Below are positions 51,888 through 63,152 of a stretch of DNA of 64,000 bases, piece after piece. The notes beneath the pieces were generated by a model. It saw only the letters and a list, made by a program, of their open reading frames with translations. It did no database searches and was not told the DNA's origin. A program made the translations under genes and the position numbers. The stretch comes from Hydrogenophaga sp. (GTDB taxonomy: Bacteria; Pseudomonadota; Gammaproteobacteria; Burkholderiales; Burkholderiaceae_C), in assembly GCF_011390835.1 (NCBI RefSeq), contig NZ_JAABRQ010000011.1, forward strand, positions 1 to 64,000, in the 5' to 3' direction. Every line of letters begins with the position of its first letter. Positions within the stretch are counted from its first letter, which is position 1.

Positions 51888-53339
51888 ATGAAACGCACCA
51901 CACCCCAGTCGTTCGTCCGCCTCCTGGCCGTCTTGCTCATCGTTGCGGGGGCCCTGGGGTCTCAGATGCCCTCGCAAGCAGCCGCCCCGGCCAGTGCAAG
52001 CGCTTCGCCCGCCGCCCAGCAGTTCACCCTGTCCAACGGCATGACGCTGATCGTGCGGCCAGACCGGCGCGCACCCACGGTGGCCCACATGCTGTGGGTG
52101 CGCGTGGGTTCGATGGACGAGGTTGACGGCTCCTCGGGCGTGGCCCATGTGCTGGAACACATGCTGTTCAAGGGCACACCCGATCTGAAACCGGGCGAGT
52201 TCTCGCGCCGCATGGCCGCGCTGGGCGCGCGCGAAAATGCCTTCACCAGCCGCGACGCCACCGCCTACCACCAGCAACTGCCGGCTGACAAGCTCGAAGC
52301 CGTGATGCGACTGGAGGCAGACCGTTTTGCCAACAACCAGTGGGCTGACGAGGAGTTTGTGCGCGAGCTGGAGGTGGTGAAGGAAGAACGCCGCCAGCGC
52401 ACCGAAGAATCGCCGCGCGCGCGCATGTTTGAAGCGCTCAATGCGCTGGTGTTTCAGGCCAGCCCTTACCGCCGCCCGGTGATCGGCTGGATGAGCGATC
52501 TCGACGCGATGACACCGGACGACGCACGCGCCTTCTATCGCCAGTGGTATGTGCCGGCCAATGCCGCGGTGGTGATCGCGGGCGATGTGGATGTGGACCA
52601 GGTGAGAGCGCTGGCCGAAAAGCACTACGGCCGCATCTCCGCGCGCGCGGTTCCGTCGCGCAAACCGCGCGAGGAGCCGGAGCAGGCCGGCCCCCGGCGC
52701 ATGGAGTACCGCGCCGCGGCCGATCAGTCGCTGGTCGCGCTGGTTTACAAGGCGCCGCGCTGGACGGGCGGCGAAACGGTCACCGATCAGGACGCGTTGG
52801 CGCTGACCGTGTTGTCGGCCGTGCTCAGTGGCTACAGTGGCGCTCGCCTGGAGCGTGCCCTGGTGCAGGGCTCGGGCACCGGCGGCAAGCGCATCGCCGA
52901 CAGCGCGGGTGCGTCCTACGGTCTCATGGGCCGTGGCCCTCAGCTATTTTCGCTGTCGGCCGTGCCTGCCACCGGCGTCACGCCCGAAATGGCGGCAGGC
53001 GCGCTGAAAGCCGAGTTGCAACGCGTGGCGCGTGAAGGTATTGGCCAAGCCGAACTCAGGCGCGTCATCACCCAGTGGACTGCGGGCGAGGTTTATCAGC
53101 TGGACTCGGTGTTCAACCAGGCGCGTGAGCTGGGCAGCTACTGGATCAATGGCATGAACATTCACACCGGCGACCGGCTGATGCAGCGCCTGCGCACCGT
53201 GACACCGGCCCAGGTGCAGTCCGTGGCACAGCGCTATTTCAGCGATGAGCAGCTCACCACTGCGGTGCTCGTGCCCGACGCCAGCAAACGCCAGGCGGCC
53301 ACGCCGGCACGAGCCCCTTCCGCGCCAGGACGCCACTGA
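51888..53339 (+). CDS. M16 zinc peptidase, catalytic subunit
   Basis: A 483-residue M16-family protein with a signal peptide (RLLAVLLIVAGALGSQ). The inverted zinc motif HVLEHMLFKG and the downstream Glu in the ELEVVKEERRQ segment show an active enzyme. It probably works in the periplasm with the next gene's product. The ATG at 51888 is used. The two genes overlap by one base (TGATG). Confidence 0.88.
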   Translation: MKRTTPQSFVRLLAVLLIVAGALGSQMPSQAAAPASASASPAAQQFTLSNGMTLIVRPDRRAPTVAHMLWVRVGSMDEVDGSSGVAHVLEHMLFKGTPDLKPGEFSRRMAALGARENAFTSRDATAYHQQLPADKLEAVMRLEADRFANNQWADEEFVRELEVVKEERRQRTEESPRARMFEALNALVFQASPYRRPVIGWMSDLDAMTPDDARAFYRQWYVPANAAVVIAGDVDVDQVRALAEKHYGRISARAVPSRKPREEPEQAGPRRMEYRAAADQSLVALVYKAPRWTGGETVTDQDALALTVLSAVLSGYSGARLERALVQGSGTGGKRIADSAGASYGLMGRGPQLFSLSAVPATGVTPEMAAGALKAELQRVAREGIGQAELRRVITQWTAGEVYQLDSVFNQARELGSYWINGMNIHTGDRLMQRLRTVTPAQVQSVAQRYFSDEQLTTAVLVPDASKRQAATPARAPSAPGRH

Positions 53340-54697
53340 TGAACTCCACTCCTTTTGGTTTGCCAGCCCTTGGATCGCGTTTGGGCTTGGTGGCAGGCGT
53401 TGCATTGCTCGCGCTGGCTGGTAACGCGCAGGCCGCCATCCCGATCCAGCACTGGACCCATGCCAGCGGCGCGCGCGTGTACCTGGTGCCCAGTCCCAGT
53501 ATTCCCATGCTGGACGTGCAGCTCAACTTCGACGGTGGCAGCCGGCGCGATCCGGCGAACCAGGCGGGTCTGGCCAGCACCACCGCCGGCCTGCTGCTCG
53601 ACGGCGTAGCTGCGCAGGGAGCTCAACCGGCGCTCGACGAGAACCAACTCGGCGAAGCCTGGGCCGATCTGGGGGCCCAGTTTGGTGCACAGGCCAGTGG
53701 CGACCGTTTCAGTTTTTCGCTGCGCACCTTGACCGAGCCCGAGCTGATGCGCGGTGCGGTGGCGCTGGCTGCGCGGCAGATGGCTGCGCCCGCCTGGCCC
53801 GAGCGCATCTGGCAGCGCGACCGCGAGCGCACCCTGGCGGCCTTGAAAGAGGCCGAGAACCGCCCCGGCACCCACGCCGGCCGAGCATTCTCCCGCGCCG
53901 TGTACGGCCAGCACCCCTACGGCCAGGACATCACGCCCGCCACGCTGAACGCCATCACGGTGGGCGATATGCGCAGCTTCTACCGTCGCCACGTGGCGGC
54001 CTGCCGAGCCCAGGTAAGCCTGGTAGGTGCGATCGATCGCGCTCAGGCCGATCAGATCGTTGACCAGTTCATGGCCGCGGTGAAGCCACACGGGTGTGAA
54101 CCCCTGCCACCCGTGGCCGAGGTCGCACCGCTGATGCAGGCGGTTGAGCAGCGCCTGCCGTTTGATGCAGCTCAGGCCCAGGTGCTCATCGGTCAACCCG
54201 GCGTCAAGCGCGAAGACCCCGACTTTTTCCCGCTGATCGTGGGCAACCACATCCTGGGCGGTGGCGGCTTTGTGTCGCGCCTCACCACCGAGGTGCGCGA
54301 GAAGCGCGGTTTGAGCTACAGCGTCTACAGCTTCTTTGCCCCAGGTCTGCATGCGGGCGCGTTCCAGCTCGGCCTGAGTACCCGGCCCGACCAGGCCGAT
54401 CAGGCGATCGCCGTGGCGCGGGAGGTAGTGCAGCGTTTTGTGGCCGAGGGACCGACCGAGGCCGAGCTGCAGGCCGCCAAGGACAACCTCGTCAATGGCT
54501 TTGCGCTGCGCATCGACAGCAACAAGAAGCTGCTTGACAACGTGTCCAACATCGCCTGGAACGACTTGCCACTCGATTACCTGGACAGCTGGACCGAGCG
54601 GGTGCAGCAGGTGAGCCTGGCCGACGTCCGCCGCGCGTTTTCCCGCGTGATCCAGCCAGAGCGCATGGTCACCGTGGTGGTGGGCGCCAAGCCCTGA
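53339..54697 (+). CDS. M16 peptidase family protein, non-catalytic partner
   Basis: A 452-residue M16 homologue with a signal peptide (cut near NAQAAIP). The zinc motif HxxEH is absent (the equivalent region reads NQAGLASTTAGLLLDG). The C-terminal part has the RLTTEVREKRGLSYSVYS segment that shapes the active cleft. In such pairs it forms a heterodimer with the active subunit. Confidence 0.85.
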   Translation: MNSTPFGLPALGSRLGLVAGVALLALAGNAQAAIPIQHWTHASGARVYLVPSPSIPMLDVQLNFDGGSRRDPANQAGLASTTAGLLLDGVAAQGAQPALDENQLGEAWADLGAQFGAQASGDRFSFSLRTLTEPELMRGAVALAARQMAAPAWPERIWQRDRERTLAALKEAENRPGTHAGRAFSRAVYGQHPYGQDITPATLNAITVGDMRSFYRRHVAACRAQVSLVGAIDRAQADQIVDQFMAAVKPHGCEPLPPVAEVAPLMQAVEQRLPFDAAQAQVLIGQPGVKREDPDFFPLIVGNHILGGGGFVSRLTTEVREKRGLSYSVYSFFAPGLHAGAFQLGLSTRPDQADQAIAVAREVVQRFVAEGPTEAELQAAKDNLVNGFALRIDSNKKLLDNVSNIAWNDLPLDYLDSWTERVQQVSLADVRRAFSRVIQPERMVTVVVGAKP

Positions 54698-54743
54698 TCG
54701 GGCCTGTCATCAGGCCGTCGGGTTCGCGGCGTAAGCTCGGACC

Positions 54744-55352
54744 ATGAAACCTTCCAAACCACCTCGGACCGCTGCCGCACCCCAGGAAGTGCGCCTGATT
54801 GGCGGGCGCTGGAAGCGCACACCGCTGCCGGTGCTGCAGCGCCCCGACCTGCGCCCTACGCCGGCGCGGGTGCGAGAGACCCTGTTCAACTGGCTGGGCC
54901 AGGACTTGAGCGGGTGGCGCTGCGTTGACGCCTTTGCTGGAACCGGCGCGCTGGGGCTGGAAGCGGCTTCGCGTGGTGCGGCCGAGGTGGTGCTGGTGGA
55001 GCAAGACTCGGCGCTGCTGGCCCGCCTGAGCCAGCTCAAGGCGCGGCTGCAGGATGCTCAGGCCTTGCGCATTGAGCGTGGTGATGCGGTTGCCTCCCTG
55101 AGACAGCGCGCCGGACAAGGGCTGGACCTGGTGTTTCTGGATCCGCCGTTTGCCGAGGGTGAGAACGAAGCGCTGTTCACAGCGGCCCTGCTGGCCGCCC
55201 GGGCCACCCTGCGCCCCGAAGGCCTCGTTTACCTGGAAGCGCCTCACCCCTGGAGCGCTGAGGCGCTCGACCCGCTGGGCTTGGAGGTCCATCGGCAAGG
55301 CAAGGCTGGCGCGGTGGCCTTTCACCTGTTGCGGCTACTGAGCGCCCAGTGA
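54744..55352 (+). CDS. rsmD: 16S rRNA (guanine966-N2)-methyltransferase
   Basis: A 202-residue RsmD: VRLIGGRWKRTPL at the N-terminus, LRPTPARVRETLFNWL, the SAM site VDAFAGTGALGLEAASRGA and the catalytic DPPF in LVFLDPPFAEGE. It methylates G966 of 16S rRNA. It lies upstream of coaD, as is common. Confidence 0.93.
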   Translation: MKPSKPPRTAAAPQEVRLIGGRWKRTPLPVLQRPDLRPTPARVRETLFNWLGQDLSGWRCVDAFAGTGALGLEAASRGAAEVVLVEQDSALLARLSQLKARLQDAQALRIERGDAVASLRQRAGQGLDLVFLDPPFAEGENEALFTAALLAARATLRPEGLVYLEAPHPWSAEALDPLGLEVHRQGKAGAVAFHLLRLLSAQ

Positions 55353-55387
55353 AGCGCTGACCACAAGGCCTCACGCATAATTGCTTC

Positions 55388-56863
<1,476 letters not shown>

Positions 56864-56891
56864 GGTCGGGATTATGGGTGACACCAAAAGC

Positions 56892-56915
56892 AACGGCCCG
56901 CGTGAGCGGGCCGTT
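56892..56915 (-). terminator. rho-independent terminator after rplY
   Basis: A perfect 10-bp stem (AACGGCCCGC / GCGGGCCGTT) with a four-base loop. Read on the minus strand it is followed by GCTTTTGG, a short T run. It lies between rplY and pth, so it ends the prs-rplY transcript. Confidence 0.75.
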
Positions 56916-56962
56916 GTGCGGGTTGGGTAGCAGGGGCATAGTGCCCCGCCACGCTGACCAGC

Positions 56963-57592
56963 TTACTTCTTTTTCTTGCCCTTTTTGTCGTCGGCCGGCG
57001 CGGCTTCCACCGGCGCTGCTACGACCTCTTCCACCTTAGGCGGCACCACAGTGACCACGGTCAGGTTGGTGCGGCCATGGGTGACGCGCTTGATGCCTTT
57101 GGGCATGGTCAGTTGACGCGCGTGAATCGTGTCACCCTTCTTGACGTTGCCCAGGTCCACTTCGATGAACTCTGGCAGTTGCATGGCCAGGCATTCCACT
57201 TCGATTTCGGTCATGACGTGGTTGATCACGCAACGATCGGTCTTCACGGCTTCCGAGTTTTCGGCGTTGACGAAATGCAGCGGCACTTTCTTGTGCAGGC
57301 GGGTTTTTTCGTCCACGCGCTGGAAGTCCACGTGCAGCACCTGCGGCTTGTAGGGGTGGTACTGCACATCGCGCAGCAGCACTTTATGAACCTGGCCAGC
57401 CAGTTCCATGTCGAGGATGGAGGCGTGGAACGTCTCCTTCTTCAACGCGTGCCACAGGGCATTGTGATCCAGTTCAATGGTGACCGGCGGGGCCTCTCCA
57501 CCAAATACGATACCGGGCGCGCGACCGGTGTTGCGCAGACGGCGGCTCGCACCCGTACCCTGCTTGGCGCGCTCAAAAGCGACAAATTGCAT
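56963..57592 (-). CDS. rplY: 50S ribosomal protein L25 (long, CTC form)
   Basis: A 209-residue L25/CTC protein. The N-terminal 5S-rRNA-binding part has [20 protein letters not shown], and the TL5-like C-terminal domain has [19 protein letters not shown]. It ends with a Lys-rich tail (DDKKGKKKK). It binds 5S rRNA. It follows prs, the usual arrangement. Confidence 0.95.
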   Translation of the reverse strand: MQFVAFERAKQGTGASRRLRNTGRAPGIVFGGEAPPVTIELDHNALWHALKKETFHASILDMELAGQVHKVLLRDVQYHPYKPQVLHVDFQRVDEKTRLHKKVPLHFVNAENSEAVKTDRCVINHVMTEIEVECLAMQLPEFIEVDLGNVKKGDTIHARQLTMPKGIKRVTHGRTNLTVVTVVPPKVEEVVAAPVEAAPADDKKGKKKK

Positions 57593-57679
57593 GACTGACT
57601 CCTGTTGAGGGGTTCCGCGACCAGAACGCCTCGGGTTGAAAAGAACTGCGCGGATGGCGCGGTTCGCTTTTTGCTGCCG

Positions 57680-58654
57680 TCAGAACAGGTTGTCCTGATC
57701 GGCAAACAAACTCATGACCGACTCACCCGAGGCAATGCGCGCGATGGTCTCAGCCATCAACGGCGCCACAGAGAGCTGGCGGATCTTTTTGCAGGCCTGG
57801 GCGGCCTGCGACAATGGAATGGTGTTGGTCACGACCACCTCATCAAGTGCGTCGCCCTTGGCGATGCGTTCGATGGCGGGACCGGAAAAGATGGGGTGGG
57901 TGCAGTAGGCGTAGACGTTCTTGGCACCACGCTCCTTGAGCACCTCGGCCGCCTTCACCAAGGTGCCGGCGGTGTCGATCATGTCGTCCATGATGACGCA
58001 GTTGCGGCCATCGATGTCGCCGATCACGTGCATCACCTCGGACACGTTGGCCTTGGGCCGACGCTTGTCAATGATGGCCATGTCGCAGTTGAGCTGCTTG
58101 GCCAGGGCGCGGGCGCGCACCACACCGCCCACATCGGGTGAAACCACCAGCAGATCGGTGTAGTTCTTCTGACGCAGATCACCCAGCAGCACCGGCGAGG
58201 CGTAGATGTTGTCCACCGGAATGTCGAAAAAGCCCTGGATCTGGTCGGCATGCAGGTCCATGGTGAGCACGCGGTTCACACCCACGGCCTGCAGCATGTT
58301 GGCCACCACCTTGGCCGAAATCGGCACTCGGCTTGAGCGCGGACGACGGTCCTGGCGGGCGTAGCCGTAGTAGGGGATCACCGCAGAGATGCTCACCGCA
58401 GACGCACGCTTGAGCGCGTCGACCATGATGATCAGCTCCATCAAGTTTTCGTTGGTCGGTGCGCAAGTGGACTGGATCACGAACGCATGGCGTGCGCGCA
58501 CGTTTTGGGTGATCTCCACCGTGACCTCACCGTCGGAGAATCGGCCCACATTGGCCCCGCCCAACTGGGTACCTAGGCTGTGTGCGATCTCCGAGGCCAA
58601 CACCGGATTGGCATTGCCAGTGAAGATCATGAAGTCCGGGGGTTGAACCTGCAT
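57680..58654 (-). CDS. prs: ribose-phosphate pyrophosphokinase
   Basis: A 324-residue PRPP synthase: [14 protein letters not shown] at the start, [48 protein letters not shown], the PRPP-binding [13 protein letters not shown] and [19 protein letters not shown]. It makes PRPP for nucleotides, His and Trp. ATG at 58654 matches the family N-terminus; an ATG at 58675 is also possible. Confidence 0.95.
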   Translation of the reverse strand: MQVQPPDFMIFTGNANPVLASEIAHSLGTQLGGANVGRFSDGEVTVEITQNVRARHAFVIQSTCAPTNENLMELIIMVDALKRASAVSISAVIPYYGYARQDRRPRSSRVPISAKVVANMLQAVGVNRVLTMDLHADQIQGFFDIPVDNIYASPVLLGDLRQKNYTDLLVVSPDVGGVVRARALAKQLNCDMAIIDKRRPKANVSEVMHVIGDIDGRNCVIMDDMIDTAGTLVKAAEVLKERGAKNVYAYCTHPIFSGPAIERIAKGDALDEVVVTNTIPLSQAAQACKKIRQLSVAPLMAETIARIASGESVMSLFADQDNLF

Positions 58655-58743
58655 GGCGGTGTGAGCTGCATCCATAGCGTTGAGCCGCGGCGCCGGCGGT
58701 GGTGTGCAGCGGCGGTTCCGGTGCGTGATGTGAACAAAGTGAG

Positions 58744-58820
58744 TGGCAGGGGAGGAAGGACTCGAACCCTCGCATGCTGGAATCAAAATCCAGTGCCTTT
58801 ACCAACTTGGCGACTCCCCT
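58744..58820 (-). tRNA. tRNA-Gln (anticodon TTG)
   Basis: Read on the minus strand a complete cloverleaf is seen: acceptor AGGGGAG / CTCCCCT, D arm with GCC/GGC, anticodon stem CTGGA / TCCAG with loop TTTTGAT (anticodon TTG), T arm with GGTTCGAGTCC, and an encoded CCA. It is 77 bases long with CCA and lies just upstream of prs. Confidence 0.95.
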
Positions 58821-58915
58821 ACGCAGGTCGACCGATCGGCATTAAAGCTGTTTCAGTCCACCCAAAAACGTCGCAGGTCACGCATCAACTGCCGGGGCTG
58901 ATGCGAACTCCGATT

Positions 58916-59833
58916 CTAATCGGAACACCAGTCCAGCAATGGATGAGCATCCATGTTGCTGCAGACCTTAACCACCCAATGCGGCGGGGCATCGGGCAGG
59001 TCCATCGCCTGCGGCAGCTGCGCAAACACCGCGGTGCCTGAGCCGGTCATGCGACCCTGCAAACCGTGGCTGGCTAGCCACTGCAGGCACTTCGACATGT
59101 CCGGGCACAAGCGCTCCACCACCGGTTGCAAGTCGTTGTGGCCAAAATCCAGCAGTTGCCCGATTTCGCACCGCAACGGGCCCGACTGTTGGTCGGCGTG
59201 GTCGTTTGCAGCAAAGCCTTGGATTGTAGCAGTTTCCGTGTCTCGTTTGAGTGCGGTGTCGCCAAAGATGCGCGGGGTGGAGGCTCCTGCCGGTGGCTTG
59301 ATCACCACAAACCGGGCTGGCGCCAGCGAGATCGGTGTGACTTGCTCGCCCACGCCTTCTACCCAGGCGTTGCGCCCATGCACGAAGAACGGCACGTCGG
59401 CGCCCAGTTGGATGCCGATCTCGGCCAGCTGCTGCCGGCGCAGGCCTAGGCCCCAGAGCCGGTTGAGCGCCAGCAGGCAGCTGGCAGCATCGGACGATCC
59501 ACCACCCAGGCCCGCTTCAGCGGGCAGGCGCTTGTCCAGGCCGATGTGCACCCCGAATGAACACCCCGTGGCCGTTTGAAGGGCCCTGGCCGCCTGGGTG
59601 CACAAATCGTCAGCGGGCAGGTGAGCTCCACCCAGGTCTTCCCGGCTGATCTGGCCGCTTTCTCTCCGATCAAAGTGCAGTCGATCGCTCCAGTCAATCA
59701 GCATGAAGACCGATTGCAGCAGGTGGTAGCCATCGGGGCGGCGCCCGGTGATATGCAGAAAGAGGTTGAGCTTGGCCGGTGCTGGCACATCGTGCAGCGA
59801 GCGCAGCGGTGTGGCGGCTCCTGATGACGTCAT
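58916..59833 (-). CDS. ispE: 4-diphosphocytidyl-2-C-methyl-D-erythritol kinase
   Basis: A 305-residue GHMP kinase of the MEP isoprenoid pathway: PAPAKLNLFLHITGRRPDGYH with the catalytic Lys, the ATP loop LPAEAGLGGGSSDAA, IQLGADVPFFVHG with Asp, and MTGSGTAVFAQ. It overlaps lolB by four bases (ATGA), the typical lolB-ispE-prs order. Confidence 0.94.
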   Translation of the reverse strand: MTSSGAATPLRSLHDVPAPAKLNLFLHITGRRPDGYHLLQSVFMLIDWSDRLHFDRRESGQISREDLGGAHLPADDLCTQAARALQTATGCSFGVHIGLDKRLPAEAGLGGGSSDAASCLLALNRLWGLGLRRQQLAEIGIQLGADVPFFVHGRNAWVEGVGEQVTPISLAPARFVVIKPPAGASTPRIFGDTALKRDTETATIQGFAANDHADQQSGPLRCEIGQLLDFGHNDLQPVVERLCPDMSKCLQWLASHGLQGRMTGSGTAVFAQLPQAMDLPDAPPHWVVKVCSNMDAHPLLDWCSD

Positions 59834-60345
59834 GGCAGAAACAGCAGGCGCAGTTCGGCGGTGGGCAGGGGGCTGTGGCGGCGTGCAATGATGCGGCCCT
59901 GGCGTTGTTGAGACAGGTCAGCGGTCCAGCCCGATGCCGACGGGTTTTCGCCGCGCAACCAGCTGAACAGGGCCGCCACGGGCAGCGCGGTGCCGCTGAG
60001 CTCGGTGGTGAGCTCGTCCAGGCTGGTACGGTGTTGCACCTGGCCACCTTGCTGCAGCACGGCACCCGCTGGCGACCAGCGCACCTGGGCCACCGTATTG
60101 CCCAAGGGGGAGTTGAGCAGCAGTTCGCCCGCCTCGGGCGCGCCGCGCAGGTCGAAGCCAGCGGAAAACGACTGAGGTGGATCGCTGTCTACTCTCAAGG
60201 CCAGCCGCCCGCTCCAGACATCGGCCACCGAAGGACTGGAGCCCGGTGGCGTGGCGCAGGCCACCAGAGCGAGCGGCACAACCAACAAGCCGCCCAACAA
60301 CCGGCGACGCTGTGCGAGGCCGACTGACGATGCTTGGCTGCTCAC
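59830..60345 (-). CDS. lolB: outer-membrane lipoprotein LolB
   Basis: A 171-residue lipoprotein with lipobox ALVAC. The LolB domain has VWSGRLALRVDSDPPQSFSAGF, GELLLNSPLGNTVAQVRW and VAALFSWLRG. It inserts lipoproteins into the outer membrane. The start is a GTG at 60345 that overlaps the TPR gene stop (GTGA). Confidence 0.85.
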   Translation of the reverse strand: MSSQASSVGLAQRRRLLGGLLVVPLALVACATPPGSSPSVADVWSGRLALRVDSDPPQSFSAGFDLRGAPEAGELLLNSPLGNTVAQVRWSPAGAVLQQGGQVQHRTSLDELTTELSGTALPVAALFSWLRGENPSASGWTADLSQQRQGRIIARRHSPLPTAELRLLFLP

Positions 60346-62156
60346 GGGGTGACCTGAAACCGCTTGAGAGTTGATTGCAGGGTCTCGTTGTCGCTGGCCA
60401 GCAGCAGGCCTTCGCGCCAGATCTTGAGCGCCTGCTCGCGCTGACCCTTCACCCAAAGCACCTCGCCCAGGTGGGCGGCGATTTCGGCGTCGGGCCGTTT
60501 GGCGTAGGCCGCCTGCAGGATCTCGAGCGCGCGAGCGTTGTTGCCCAGGCGGTACTCAACCCAGGCCAGGCTGTCCTGGATGTAGGCATCGTTGGGCGCC
60601 AGCGAGACCGCTTTTTCGATCAGCTGCTTGGCCTCGGGCAGGCGGATGTTGCGGTCAGCCAGGGAGTACCCCAGCGCGTTGTAGGCATGGTGGTAGTCGG
60701 GCTTGGCGGCGATCAGCTGGCGCAGCAGGCGTTCCATGTCGGGCAGGCGGTCGGCCTTCTCGGCCATCATGGCCTGTTCGTAGAGCAGATCGGCGTCATC
60801 AGGAAAGCGCTTGACCGCTTCGCCGTACACATCAAACGAAGCCTGGAACTGCTTGAAATCGCGCAGCAGTTGCGCCTCGGCCACCAGCTTGAGGCGCGCA
60901 TCGCCCTCGCGCCGCTCGGGCTGGTTGCGCAGCAGGGCACGCGCCTGCTCGAGCTGGCCCTGACGCGCCAGCAGCGAGGCGCGCCGCATCTGAGCGGCCA
61001 TGATGTCGTCAGCGTTTTCGATCCGGTCCAGCCAGGCGTTGGCGGCGGGGAAATCCTGCTGCTTCTCGGCGATCTGGGCCATCAGCAGATAGGCCTGGGT
61101 GAGCCCGCGCGCGGTTCGCTCGTTACCGGACTGGCGGGCCAACGTCATATAGGTCTGCAGCGACCGCGTGGCCGCGGGCAGGGCGTCGGACTGCACCTGC
61201 AAGGTGGCCAGCAGCAGCCAGGGTTCGGGTATGTCGGGATGGCGGGCGGTGAGCGCGTCCAGCTGGGTGCGCGCTTCGGCGCTGCGCTGTAGGTCCAGCA
61301 GCACCCGGGAATAGGTCAGGGCAACCGAGGGTTCGCGAGGGCCGGTGCTCGCTTCAGCGGCATTCAGATGGCGCAGGATGACGGCTTCCGCATCGGCCTG
61401 CCCGCGCTCGAACAGCTCCAGCGCCAGCAGCGCGGGAAATGGCGAGGCTGGGTCGGCTGCGTGGCCCTGGCGCATGGATGCCAGGGCAGGCTCCACCTGT
61501 TCGGCCGCGAGCTGCATGCGACCGATGGTTGTCCATGCCGCAGCTGCTCGGTCGCTCTTGCTCAAGGAATCGGTCAGCGCTTCGCGCACGACTTTCAGTG
61601 CCGCTGCCTTGTCGGGAACGCGGGCGTAGGTCTGGGGGATGGCGTTGAGTGTATTGTTGCGTTCGGTCGCCGCGCTGCGTTCCACGATGGCTCGCAACAC
61701 TGGCGCAGTTTCGCCCACCCGGTTGAGCGCCAGCAAGATCTGCAGCAGGTAGCGGTCGGCTTCGGCGTCTTGCGGCAGGTCGGTGGACCAGGCTCGCGCT
61801 GCGCTCAGGGCTGCTTCTCCCGAGCGGTTCTGCAGGGCCACCTCGACCGCGCGGCGGAACAGCGCCGGATCGCGTTGCTTGCGGGCGGCGTCGAGTAGCA
61901 GCGAATAGCCAGCGCCCGCGTCGCCGCCGCGCACATTGAGCTCGCCGAGCAGCAGCTGGTAGAAGAGGGGCGCCGTGAGTGCCGAGTTGCTGAAGCCAGG
62001 CGTCACAGCGTCGGGTGCCTGCGCTGCTGTTTGGGCTTGAAGGGAAGTGGCACTCAGCAGCAGACTTATTACCGCGGCCAGCGGCCGCCCGACCTTGCTG
62101 CGCACAGGCTTTTCTGAGAGAGAGTCCGCCTGATCGGCGCGGCGCAAGGTGTTCAT
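60342..62156 (-). CDS. tetratricopeptide repeat protein
   Basis: A 604-residue protein with a signal sequence ([17 protein letters not shown]) and TPR units over most of its length; a clear one is [20 protein letters not shown] followed by [20 protein letters not shown]. It lies upstream of lolB in many Burkholderiales and probably acts in the periplasm in envelope assembly. ATG at 62156 is used. Confidence 0.85.
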   Translation of the reverse strand: MNTLRRADQADSLSEKPVRSKVGRPLAAVISLLLSATSLQAQTAAQAPDAVTPGFSNSALTAPLFYQLLLGELNVRGGDAGAGYSLLLDAARKQRDPALFRRAVEVALQNRSGEAALSAARAWSTDLPQDAEADRYLLQILLALNRVGETAPVLRAIVERSAATERNNTLNAIPQTYARVPDKAAALKVVREALTDSLSKSDRAAAAWTTIGRMQLAAEQVEPALASMRQGHAADPASPFPALLALELFERGQADAEAVILRHLNAAEASTGPREPSVALTYSRVLLDLQRSAEARTQLDALTARHPDIPEPWLLLATLQVQSDALPAATRSLQTYMTLARQSGNERTARGLTQAYLLMAQIAEKQQDFPAANAWLDRIENADDIMAAQMRRASLLARQGQLEQARALLRNQPERREGDARLKLVAEAQLLRDFKQFQASFDVYGEAVKRFPDDADLLYEQAMMAEKADRLPDMERLLRQLIAAKPDYHHAYNALGYSLADRNIRLPEAKQLIEKAVSLAPNDAYIQDSLAWVEYRLGNNARALEILQAAYAKRPDAEIAAHLGEVLWVKGQREQALKIWREGLLLASDNETLQSTLKRFQVTP

Positions 62157-62248
62157 CGAGTCATGATAATGGAAGGCCAAAGAGCCCGGGTCTTGAGATC
62201 CCATGCCCCCATGCGCGTTCCCGGGCGCTGCGTCAACGAACGGTTTTC

Positions 62249-63064
62249 ATGCCTGAATTGCCAGAAGTCGAAGTCACCCGCCGCAGCTTTGCCGATCGCA
62301 TCGCCGGCGCCCGCATCACCCATCTGCATCTGGGCAAACCCTTGCGCTGGCCTCTAGGCGTGGAGCGCGAGCGTCTGGTGGGTCAGGTGGTTCGTGCGGT
62401 CGGCCGGCGCGGCAAGTATTTGCTGGTGGAGCTGGATCAGGGCTGGTTGCTGCTGCATCTGGGTATGTCGGGCAGCCTGCAGTTCGCCACCGAGCTTCCA
62501 CCACGCGGCATCCACGACCACTTTGAGCTGGCAACCACGCGCGGACGGCTGCGCATGCACGACCCGCGCCGGTTTGGCGCGGTGGTGTTCGCCGAGACCC
62601 TTGACGACCCGGTGCCGAAAAAGCTGCTGGGTGGGCTGGGTGTGGAGCCGCTGGAGGCCGGGTTCGACCCTGTGTCCTTTCACCAACGGCTGAAGCAGAG
62701 GCGCGCCAGCATCAAACAGGTGCTGCTGTCTGGTGACATCGTGGTTGGTGTGGGCAATATCTATGCCTCCGAAGCCCTGTACCTCGCCGGTATCCGCCCC
62801 ACCCGGGGCGCCGATCAGCTGAGCAAACCTGCCGCACGTCGGCTGCAGCAAGCTGTGGTGACGGTGCTGCAGCGCGCACTGGCGCTGGGTGGCAGCACGC
62901 TGCGCGACTTCTCCAATGCCGAAGGCCAGAGCGGCTACTTTCAGCTCGACGCCATGGTCTACGGCCGCGCAGGCCAGCCCTGCCGCGTCTGCGAGACACC
63001 CATCAAGACCCTTCGCCAGGGTCAGCGCTCGACCTTTTATTGCCCGGTCTGCCAAAAGACCTGA
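62249..63064 (+). CDS. mutM: formamidopyrimidine-DNA glycosylase
   Basis: A 271-residue MutM/Fpg. Pro2 and Glu3 of MPELPEVEV are catalytic; [10 protein letters not shown] has the conserved Lys region nearby, [12 protein letters not shown], and the C-terminal zinc finger CRVCETPI with CPVCQ. It removes 8-oxoguanine. Divergent from the TPR gene. Confidence 0.95.
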   Translation: MPELPEVEVTRRSFADRIAGARITHLHLGKPLRWPLGVERERLVGQVVRAVGRRGKYLLVELDQGWLLLHLGMSGSLQFATELPPRGIHDHFELATTRGRLRMHDPRRFGAVVFAETLDDPVPKKLLGGLGVEPLEAGFDPVSFHQRLKQRRASIKQVLLSGDIVVGVGNIYASEALYLAGIRPTRGADQLSKPAARRLQQAVVTVLQRALALGGSTLRDFSNAEGQSGYFQLDAMVYGRAGQPCRVCETPIKTLRQGQRSTFYCPVCQKT

Positions 63065-63152
63065 GCCATGACTGCCCGGGTCCCGTGACTTTCCCGCTGT
63101 TTGCGCCGGCGAGCGCGATGCTATATTGGCCGCTTAATTCAGAGCACGGCGT